Shown here: positions 1 through 6,966 of the stretch, one piece after another
Position numbering within the stretch: the stretch's first letter is position 1
How the letters are laid out: every line of letters begins with the position of its first letter
Position numbers and translations under genes: made by a program
Notes under the pieces: model-generated
The model's database searches: none
Seen by the model: the letters and a program-made list of their open reading frames with translations, nothing else
What the model was told of the DNA's origin: nothing
NCBI GenBank assembly: GCA_938014885.1
Contig: CALLQI010000020.1
Span: 1 to 64,000, forward strand
DNA length: 64,000 bases
From: an uncultured bacterium
GTDB lineage: Bacteria; Planctomycetota; UBA8742; UBA2392
Direction of reading: 5' to 3'

Positions 1-106
1 TCTTGGACTTGTCAGGGCTGTCCAGCTCAGCGGTCGTTTGCGCGTTCAGTGAACCGGCGCAGACCACAAAGGCCAGGGCAGCCATCGATGCGAGTATCTT
101 CCTCAT
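1..106 (-). CDS. N-terminus of a secreted protein (partial, runs off window)
   Basis: Reading leftward from an ATG at 106, the first 35 codons give a typical Sec signal peptide: M-R-K-I-L, a hydrophobic core (SMAALAFVVCAGS), then a likely cleavage site after L-N-A. The rest lies outside the window, so the function is unknown. A GGAG sits about 8 nt before the ATG, which supports the start. The 275 bp between this gene and the acetyltransferase at 382 contain an A/T-rich patch near 236-252 that could be its promoter, but I see no clear -35/-10 pair. Confidence 0.65.
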   Translation of the reverse strand, partial: MRKILASMAALAFVVCAGSLNAQTTAELDSPDKSK

Positions 107-381
107 GATTCGCTCCGAACAGTTGGTTTGCCGAAAAGTGTGTTTGGTACGGCCGCACTATTGCAGTCCCCGTGCCAGTTTTCCGGCAAAGCCAGAGGGT
201 CCGGGTCAAACGCCCCCGGTAACGCGCGCAAATGGAATAAAAATATAGGGTTACGCTGTCGGTTACGGTGCGGTAGCACTCCATTCCTTGCCCGGTAACA
301 AACCGTCGGTATCGGCGCGAGGCCGGTTGGTACCGAATGGGAACGTCTCGGAACCCAGGGGAACGGAAAATCGTAACCGCG

Positions 382-1560
382 CTAGAAAAAGTCGGGCATC
401 CAGGGCGATGCGCCGGCAAAGACGGCCGCAATCAACCCGTCCTGGTCAGTGGGGCCGGTAAGCAGACCCATGGCTCGGGCCTGATCTGCATTCACACGGC
501 CGCTGAACAGGGCTGCCAGACCACGAACGTCGATCACCGGAAGGCTCTTTGCCTTGGACACCGTGACCGTGGGCACGCCCAGCTTCAAGTCCAGCTTCCA
601 GCCACCATGGTTGGCCGCAACCTCGGTGTCGGTGACGCGGAACTCAAGGCTTGCGTCGATCGGTGGCCAGCCGCGCCCTGCAAGCGCCGCGCGCACGTTC
701 ACGATCCGCAGCATCCACAGCATGTGGTCGGCCACGCGGACGGAGTGGCCGGGCAGGATGCTGGCAATGGCGGGGTCGTCGTCGGCCACGGGCAGGTTCG
801 TGTCGGTGGTCACGGTGCGCTGGCCGGCCAGCAGGCCGATCAACTGGTCGCGGGCGTCCGGGTTCAGCCACACGAAGTCGCGGACGAAAATGTCGAAGTT
901 CAGGACGGTGCCTTCGCGCTGGGCTACATACATAAGGTAGCCGGCGGGCTTGCCGTCTTCGGTGGCCAGCCAGGTGTACACGGGCTGGTCCTTGGGTGCG
1001 CGGCGGATGCGCATCCACAAAGGCGGGCTGCGGTCCATGGTGCCGGGGCGGGTGGCGGCCCATTTGGAATAGAGTTCATGGATTCGCGGGTCGTCGGCTG
1101 CGACTTGCTCCACGTTCGGGGTCGGGTGCGCCGGCAGGTCCTTCACGGGTACACGCAGCCTGACGCGCCGGCCGCCGATTTCCCAGCCGAGATTGCGATA
1201 AAGGCGCTGCGTGGCCGGGTACAATGTCGAAAGCGCGATGCCTTCCTCCGCGGCCTCAGCCAGGCATTCCTTCATTAGTGTACGGGCGATGCCTTTGCCG
1301 CGAAGTTCCGGGCTTACGGACACACCGGCGATTCCCCAGGTCGGCACGCTGCGGCCGCCGAAGTACTGCCCGGCCCGGTAGACCACCAGCCCGCCCACAA
1401 TGCGCTTGCCATCGCGCAGGATGCGGGTGTTGTCGGCCGGCTGGTCGTGGATCCACTGCCGGAAGTCATCGGGGTTGGCACCAAACGCTGTGGCCGCGAC
1501 CTGCGCGTACTCGCGGCGGTCGGCGTCGCCATCGGGTGGGCCATACTTGAGCTTGCTCAT
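382..1560 (-). CDS. Eis-like GNAT N-acetyltransferase with C-terminal SCP2-type domain
   Basis: The 392-residue protein has the layout of the Eis family (about 400 aa): an N-terminal GNAT domain, a second degenerate GNAT domain, and a C-terminal sterol-carrier-like domain. The acetyl-CoA loop is visible at residues 81-96 (V-S-P-E-L-R-G-K-G-I-A). Tyr121 in R-L-Y-R-N-L-G-W aligns with the general-acid Tyr of Eis. The protein ends in W-M-P-D-F-F, so a C-terminal Phe carboxylate is present, as in Eis, where it acts as general base. Eis enzymes acetylate amines such as aminoglycosides or lysines; the substrate here is unknown. It is the last gene of the lysA-lnt run, 30 bp after the HEAT-like gene. 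No clear ribosome-binding site precedes the ATG. Confidence 0.85.
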   Translation of the reverse strand: MSKLKYGPPDGDADRREYAQVAATAFGANPDDFRQWIHDQPADNTRILRDGKRIVGGLVVYRAGQYFGGRSVPTWGIAGVSVSPELRGKGIARTLMKECLAEAAEEGIALSTLYPATQRLYRNLGWEIGGRRVRLRVPVKDLPAHPTPNVEQVAADDPRIHELYSKWAATRPGTMDRSPPLWMRIRRAPKDQPVYTWLATEDGKPAGYLMYVAQREGTVLNFDIFVRDFVWLNPDARDQLIGLLAGQRTVTTDTNLPVADDDPAIASILPGHSVRVADHMLWMLRIVNVRAALAGRGWPPIDASLEFRVTDTEVAANHGGWKLDLKLGVPTVTVSKAKSLPVIDVRGLAALFSGRVNADQARAMGLLTGPTDQDGLIAAVFAGASPWMPDFF

Positions 1561-1590
1561 GGGCGACCAACGGTTGCGGGTTGCGAAGCG

Positions 1591-2829
1591 CTACTTGCCG
1601 ACACCAAGGATTTCGGCTTCGAACTCACGCTTCCAGCCTTGTTCCCAGGCTTCCTCAAGTTTGTCCAGTTCCGACTTCACCTGTCGGTACTCGTCCATCA
1701 AAGCGCGGGCTTCGGGGTCGAAGGCGCCGACCCGGGCCAGCTTGGGGCGCAGTTGGGCACCCAGCAGCTTCTTCTGGTCGCGCAGCCGCACCAGGTCACC
1801 GCCGCGGCTGAGACCTTCCAGGATGGACTCAAGCCGCGCCAGTGAATCCGGGCTGGCGGCCGGGCGCAGCAGGCGCATGTTTTCGGCCGACGGGGGCGCG
1901 CCGGCAATCGCGGCCTGCATCGCGCGTAGAGCCACCGCTTGCTCTGAAGTCGTCACAAGATCAAGCATCACCCACAGGGCCGGCAACGACAGCGCACGCA
2001 GGTTCACCGCAGGCAGCATCGCCAGGGCGTACAGGTTGCGTTCAACCCACGGGCTGCGGGCCAGCGCCAGCAGCACGCGCGGGTCGCCGTCAATGATGCG
2101 GGAAAGCGCCGCTGTGGCGTTGGCGCGCTGGCTGGATGAGGGCAGCGCCAGCCCTTCCAGCGCGGCCTGCATCTCGCGCAGCGTGACCTTGGGGGCTGTC
2201 TCGTGGCGTTCCTGGTAGCGCTCCCATGAAGGCTGGGCGAAGGGTGACTCGAGCGTCGAGCGCAACAGCGCGTCTTCGGCGGCAAAACGCAGCATTTCGT
2301 CGTCGCCGCTGGCGCCCAGCAGCTTCTCGGCCATGCCTTGCGCGCGGGCGGCGCGCACGCCGCCGAGGATGCCGCAGCACTGGATCAGCTCAAAGCGCGA
2401 CACGCCTTCCCGGTTGATGCGCGCATCCAGCAGCTCCAGCACCGTCTCAGCTTCCGCGGTGCGCAGGCCGCGCAGCGCGATCACGCGTTCGGCGCGGCGC
2501 GAGGCCGGTTCACACAGTACGCCGATGCAGAGTTTCGAACGGCCTTCATGGCTCGTGCCCACCAGGATTGCCAGCAGGGATTCACGCCCCGACAGCGGCA
2601 GGCCCGGAAGTTCGGTCACCAGCGCGTCGAAGTTGGCCTCAGCGCCCCGGGCAATCAGTTGCTCTGCGGCCAGCTTTTGCTCAGGCACCACGGACGAAAG
2701 ATAGGGCAGCGCCTTCTTCAGGCGCTCAAGGTCGGGCTTGGCTGGCGGCGTGTCGTCCTGGGCGTAGGTGTTCACGGCCGCAAACAATGCGGCAGTCAGC
2801 ACCAGGCAAATCGACAACACACTCTTCAT
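1591..2829 (-). CDS. Secreted HEAT-like alpha-solenoid protein
   Basis: The 412-residue protein starts at ATG 2829, which overlaps the lnt stop codon in an ATGA arrangement and follows a strong AGGAG. An upstream in-frame ATG at 2910 lies inside lnt and is rejected. Residues 1-22 form a signal peptide ending in T-Y-A-Q. The body is almost all helical, with Leu/Ala-rich helix pairs of 30-40 residues (for example A-E-Q-L-I-A-R-G and V-I-A-L-R-G-L), like HEAT/PBS-lyase repeats. The last 80 residues look like a charged coiled coil. No catalytic motif is seen. A periplasmic scaffold or protein-binding role is an inference. The overlap suggests translational coupling to lnt. Confidence 0.75.
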   Translation of the reverse strand: MKSVLSICLVLTAALFAAVNTYAQDDTPPAKPDLERLKKALPYLSSVVPEQKLAAEQLIARGAEANFDALVTELPGLPLSGRESLLAILVGTSHEGRSKLCIGVLCEPASRRAERVIALRGLRTAEAETVLELLDARINREGVSRFELIQCCGILGGVRAARAQGMAEKLLGASGDDEMLRFAAEDALLRSTLESPFAQPSWERYQERHETAPKVTLREMQAALEGLALPSSSQRANATAALSRIIDGDPRVLLALARSPWVERNLYALAMLPAVNLRALSLPALWVMLDLVTTSEQAVALRAMQAAIAGAPPSAENMRLLRPAASPDSLARLESILEGLSRGGDLVRLRDQKKLLGAQLRPKLARVGAFDPEARALMDEYRQVKSELDKLEEAWEQGWKREFEAEILGVGK

Positions 2830-4790
2830 GCCTTCTCCTGCACGACCGGTTTGCGCGCCAGCAGCCCCGCCAGCCTGCGCCCCAGCACCGGCAGCAGCAG
2901 GAATGCCCACTTGCCGCGTGCCTTGAGGCGCGACGCCAGTTCAGGGTCGCGCGCCACCAGCCGCCGCGTGCGCGCCTGCACCCGCCCCGCAAACATCAGC
3001 GGCGCAATACAGCCCAGCACCAGCAAGGATATCCAACCCGGCCCTCGCTTCACCATGGAAACGAACACTGTCGGGCGCGGTTCAGCCAGCACCAGCGGCC
3101 GCGTCACCATGATGCCGCGCTGTTCACGGTCGCTGCCGTTGACGATCAGCGTTTCGCGCACGCGGCCGTTGGCGTCGATGCTGCATGTGATGCCGGTGTT
3201 CGTCGCGCGCACCATCGGCACGCGCGACTCGATGGCGCGGATGCGGCAGTAGTCCACGGCCTGGTCCAGTTCCGCACTGTAAAGGAACCAGCCCTCGTTG
3301 CTGATGTTGATGTGGAAGTCCGGGTAGCGCTCGGGGCTCTCGTGCAGTTCGACGTAACAGCCCGGCCACACGTATTCATAGCAGATGCTGCTGGTGAAGG
3401 CCCAGTCGCGGCCCTGCAGACGCTCAGCCTTTGAGGGCAGCCGGAACACGGTTCTGCGCAGGCCGGGCTCGACGCGGCTGACGCTGCCCTGCAGGCCCTT
3501 GGCGTAGTGTTCGACCACGTCGCGGATCGGCGTCCAGCCGAACAGTTCAAAATCCTCGCGCGGGATGTACTCGCCGCCGGGCACGAGATAGCGCTTGTCG
3601 TAGCTGTCCACGACGCGGCCCTTGGCATCGAACAGGATGGCTGTGTTGTAGGCGCGGTAGTCGTAATTCTTCCAGGCGTGGATCTGCTCGGACTCAGGCA
3701 CAGGCGTGATCGCGCCCACCAGCATCGGCGTCGCGAATTCCCATGCAATGTGCGCGCGCAGGCGGCCGGCATACCAGTTCATCTCAAGCAGGCGCTGGTC
3801 CGGGATGCCATCGTGGAAGTACTTGGATACCGCCGAGGGCGACGCACCGCGCAGCAGGCCTTCGCGCGTGGTGCCGCCGAAGAGCATCGTTTCGGCCCAG
3901 CAGACCAGCTCGGCGTCTTGCTCGATGCACTGGCGCGTGAGGTCAAGGTGTTCGTCAAAGCTGCGGGGCAGCCGGTTGGGGTCGTTGCGGACCTTTACTT
4001 CCTGCGCCAGGTGGCCCTGCACCAAGCCGATCTTGGGGCCGTCGGTCAGCTCGGCCGCTTCGAAGTGTGCGATGCGCATCGCGCCGTAGCCCAGGCAGCC
4101 GGCAAGCAGCAGCGTCACGCACACCGGCAGCGCAAACCGCAGGCGGCCCTCGCGCAGGCCAAGCCGCGCGCTCTCGCCGGTAAACGCAAACGGTGCGGCC
4201 ACGGCCAGTGACACCAGCACGCATAGCATGGTCAGGCCGTAATGGCCCCAGATGTCGGCGGTCTGTGCCAGCAGCGTGAAGTCGGCCAGCGACATGCCAA
4301 GTGGCAGCCATGGGTACGGGGCCGGGGTGTTGAACTCATGCAGGAACTCGAATGCCAGCCACGTGAACGGAACCAGCAGCGCAAGCCAGCGTGCTTGACG
4401 CGTCAACAGCCAGCGCATCGTCATCACCGACACGCCCCAGTACGCCGCCATCGCCGTGGCCACGAAGGCGAACATGGCAAACACGATCCACTCATTGCCG
4501 GGGTCCGTGACCATCTGCCCCAGCCACCACATGTTCAGCCAGAAGTAGCACATCCCGCACAGGAACCCGGCCAGCCACGATCCGCCGGCCGAAAGGCGCG
4601 GAAGTGCAAGCAGCAGCGGTGCCAGTGCAACCAGCCCGATGTACGGGACGTCCACGGGCGGCTGCGATATCGTCACCAGCGGTGCGGTGCACAGCGCCAC
4701 CAGCCACACCTTCAGTCGGTGCTTGCCGGTCAGTTGCGGGATTTCACGGGCCTTCAGCATCGCGTGGGGACCAGCTTCCTTTTCAGCCAT
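2826..4790 (-). CDS. lnt: Apolipoprotein N-acyltransferase
   Basis: Lnt transfers the third acyl chain to the N-terminal cysteine of lipoproteins in the inner membrane. Residues 25-235 carry several membrane segments. The nitrilase-like periplasmic domain follows, with a readable catalytic triad: Glu300 (C-W-A-E-T-M), Lys399 (Y-D-K-R-Y-L-V-P-G-G-E-Y) and Cys470 (S-I-C-Y-E). The family signatures N-I-S-N-E-G-W-F (495-502) and R-A-T-N-T-G-I-T (528-535) are also present. At 654 aa it is longer than the usual 510-550, with extra sequence after the nitrilase domain including one more membrane segment near 590. The start overlaps the preceding gene by 8 bp; Met11 is an alternative start. Confidence 0.93.
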   Translation of the reverse strand: MAEKEAGPHAMLKAREIPQLTGKHRLKVWLVALCTAPLVTISQPPVDVPYIGLVALAPLLLALPRLSAGGSWLAGFLCGMCYFWLNMWWLGQMVTDPGNEWIVFAMFAFVATAMAAYWGVSVMTMRWLLTRQARWLALLVPFTWLAFEFLHEFNTPAPYPWLPLGMSLADFTLLAQTADIWGHYGLTMLCVLVSLAVAAPFAFTGESARLGLREGRLRFALPVCVTLLLAGCLGYGAMRIAHFEAAELTDGPKIGLVQGHLAQEVKVRNDPNRLPRSFDEHLDLTRQCIEQDAELVCWAETMLFGGTTREGLLRGASPSAVSKYFHDGIPDQRLLEMNWYAGRLRAHIAWEFATPMLVGAITPVPESEQIHAWKNYDYRAYNTAILFDAKGRVVDSYDKRYLVPGGEYIPREDFELFGWTPIRDVVEHYAKGLQGSVSRVEPGLRRTVFRLPSKAERLQGRDWAFTSSICYEYVWPGCYVELHESPERYPDFHINISNEGWFLYSAELDQAVDYCRIRAIESRVPMVRATNTGITCSIDANGRVRETLIVNGSDREQRGIMVTRPLVLAEPRPTVFVSMVKRGPGWISLLVLGCIAPLMFAGRVQARTRRLVARDPELASRLKARGKWAFLLLPVLGRRLAGLLARKPVVQEKA

Positions 4791-5553
4791 CTCGTTCGAG
4801 GGCCAGCAACAACTCTACGAACATGGCGGTGTTGAAGGACTCGGCAAACAGGGATTCTTCCAGCTCAAGGAGGCGCTGTCCCGTTTGGCTTTGATAAAGG
4901 CGGCGCGCGCCTTTGGCCTGCGGGCCCTCCACTTCGCGCCAGGGGCCCGGAAGCTCGCCCTGCCAGGTCTGCTCACAAACCGCGCAGCGCAGCATCTCAT
5001 CACACCGGGCATAGGGCGTGCCCCCGCACACCGGGCACTCGGTGCCGCCCTGCGGCAACTCGAAGTGCTGGCTGAAGCTCCGTGCCACCAGCTCGTAAAG
5101 CGGCTTGAGCGCCAGGCACAGCGTGGCCGCCAGCAAGTGCGGGTCGCAACCAAAGGGGCGGCAAGCACTCTCGAAGTGCAGGTCGCCTTCGTCCTGCCAC
5201 AGCGCAAAGGCCAGCGCCGGCAGGTCCAGCCCGTGGCGGCGCGCGTCAATCAGCCCGCGCAGCGCGGCCCCGTGTGCCGGGAACTCGCGGGCCAGCTCCA
5301 GCACCACCAGGCTGTGATAGTCACACGAAAGCGGCGAATCGCGCCCGATCTGCCCCAGGCTCAGCAGCGGCGGCGCCGCGTTGGGCACGAGCTTCACGAA
5401 GGCCCCGCGCGAGCCCTGTTGGATCTCGAGTTGCCGCGCCCGCAGCCGCGTCAACGCCGTCAGCCCGCGGCGCGAAAGACCGCTGTCGCCGGCAACCAGC
5501 GCCACCAGCAACTCAGGCCTTGAAGGTCTGGGCAGGGACAAGCCGCTCGCCAC
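4783..5553 (-). CDS. Zinc-ribbon protein, distantly FdhE-like
   Basis: The 256-residue protein has one clear motif: a zinc ribbon made by Cys173/Cys176 (C-P-V-C-G-G-T-P) and Cys190/Cys193 (L-R-C-A-V-C). This spacing and the C-P-V-C-G start resemble the formate dehydrogenase accessory protein FdhE, but no formate dehydrogenase gene is in the window and the rest is not distinctive. The N-terminal half is helical and Leu/Ala-rich. The ATG at 5553 overlaps lysA by 41 bp and has GAGGA about 11 nt upstream. A TTG at 5511, directly after the lysA stop, is an alternative. It sits between lysA and lnt in an overlapping run and is probably co-transcribed with them. Function unknown. Confidence 0.65.
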   Translation of the reverse strand: MASGLSLPRPSRPELLVALVAGDSGLSRRGLTALTRLRARQLEIQQGSRGAFVKLVPNAAPPLLSLGQIGRDSPLSCDYHSLVVLELAREFPAHGAALRGLIDARRHGLDLPALAFALWQDEGDLHFESACRPFGCDPHLLAATLCLALKPLYELVARSFSQHFELPQGGTECPVCGGTPYARCDEMLRCAVCEQTWQGELPGPWREVEGPQAKGARRLYQSQTGQRLLELEESLFAESFNTAMFVELLLALERDG

Positions 5554-6838
5554 GGATCAGGTCCTCAATCGTTTCGCGCTCGCGCGCCACCCAGTACTCG
5601 TTGCCGTCCACGATTACTTCGACAGCGCGGCCACGCGTGTTGTAGTTGCTGGCCATCGAGAAGCCGTACGCGCCCGCGCTGAACACCGCCAGCAGGTCGC
5701 CCTCCGCCATGCGCGGCAGCTTGCGGCCGAGTGCCAGGTAGTCGCCCGATTCACAGATCGGCCCGACCACGTCACAGACGATACCATCCTTGGCGACAGC
5801 CTCGTCCTTGAGCGGCGACTTCTCGCCCAGCACGGCACCGTCGGGCAGGCCCTTGTGCTTCACGGGCCATGCAAGGTGGAAGGCCTGGTAAATGCTCGGG
5901 CGCAGCAGGTCGTTCATGGCCGCGTCAACGATCAGGAAGTCCTTGTCGCCGCTGGCCTTGTCGAACACGACGCTTGTGATCAGCGCGCCGCCGTTGCCGG
6001 CGATGTAGCGCCCGGGCTCGGACACCATCTTCAGCCCCAGCGCCTTGAGCTTCGGCGCCATCACCTTCGCGAACTCGGCAATCGGCAGGCCTTCGCCGGG
6101 CTTATAGCTGATGCCGAAGCCGCCACCGACGTTGATGTACTCAAGCGGGAAGTCGGCCGCCTTCACCTCGTTGATGAATGGGGTGATTTTGTCGATGGCC
6201 TCGGCGTGGCGGTCAGCCTGTGTGATCTGGCTGCCGATGTGGATGTGCAGCCCGATCAGCCGCAGGTTCTTGAGTTCGCGCACGCGGGCCAGGCAGGCCT
6301 TGGCGCGCTCGAGGTCAATGCCGAACTTGTTCTCGCGCTTGCCGGTGCTGATGTACTGGTGGGTCTTGGGGTCCACGTCCGGGTTCAAGCGCAGGGCGAT
6401 GCGGGCCTCAGTCTTGCGGCGGGCGGCGACCTTGCTGATCAGCTCAAGCTCAGGTTCGCTTTCCACGTTGAACATCAGGATGTTCTGCTCCAGCGCGTAC
6501 TCGATTTCGTCGGCGCGCTTGCCTACGCCCGCGAACACGATCTTGGCCGGGTCAGCGCCGGCGCGCAGCGCGCGGTAAATCTCGCCGCCTGAGACGCAGT
6601 CAAAGCCCGCCTGTTCCAGCGCCATGATCCGCAGCAGGCCGAGGTTGCTGTTGGTCTTGACCGAGTAGCAAACCAGCGGCTGGCAGTCGGCAAAGGCATC
6701 GCGCAGCGAGCGCAGTTGGGTAATGAAGTGCTTCTTGCTGTAGATGTACGCGGGCGTGCCGACCTTGGCCGCGATGCGCGCCACGGGTACGTCTTCACAG
6801 TGCAGCTCGCCGCCCTTGTAATGGAATTCCTGGTTCAT
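5513..6838 (-). CDS. lysA: Diaminopimelate decarboxylase
   Basis: LysA is a PLP enzyme that decarboxylates meso-diaminopimelate to L-lysine, the last step of lysine synthesis. The PLP lysine is Lys61 in C-Y-S-V-K-T-N-S-N. Other family signatures are H-I-G-S-Q-I, the phosphate-binding Gly-rich loop V-G-G-G-F-G, S-E-P-G-R-Y-I, the active-site Cys in G-P-I-C-E-S-G-D, and G-A-Y-G-F-S-M-A-S-N-Y-N near the C-terminus. At 441 aa the length is slightly above the family norm of about 420. GGAGAG lies just before the ATG. It is the first gene of a five-gene minus-strand run and is divergent from purL. Confidence 0.95.
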   Translation of the reverse strand: MNQEFHYKGGELHCEDVPVARIAAKVGTPAYIYSKKHFITQLRSLRDAFADCQPLVCYSVKTNSNLGLLRIMALEQAGFDCVSGGEIYRALRAGADPAKIVFAGVGKRADEIEYALEQNILMFNVESEPELELISKVAARRKTEARIALRLNPDVDPKTHQYISTGKRENKFGIDLERAKACLARVRELKNLRLIGLHIHIGSQITQADRHAEAIDKITPFINEVKAADFPLEYINVGGGFGISYKPGEGLPIAEFAKVMAPKLKALGLKMVSEPGRYIAGNGGALITSVVFDKASGDKDFLIVDAAMNDLLRPSIYQAFHLAWPVKHKGLPDGAVLGEKSPLKDEAVAKDGIVCDVVGPICESGDYLALGRKLPRMAEGDLLAVFSAGAYGFSMASNYNTRGRAVEVIVDGNEYWVARERETIEDLIRGERLVPAQTFKA

Positions 6839-6966
6839 GGTTCTCTCCGGCCCAAGGTTTTACGCGCAAAGCCCCGGCTTGGAAGACCGCACACGCCAAA
6901 GCCCCTCTGTATCCACACGCTTCCACTTGGGGGCGCGGGCGCTATCGTCGCGGCCCGAGGCCGAAC
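6839..6966. promoter_or_regulatory. Divergent promoter region, lysA and purL
   Basis: This 128-bp spacer separates two divergent genes and must hold promoters for both. The ribosome-binding sites are visible at each end: GGAGAG for lysA and GAGG for purL. I could not pick out convincing -35/-10 boxes or an operator. Confidence 0.45.
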
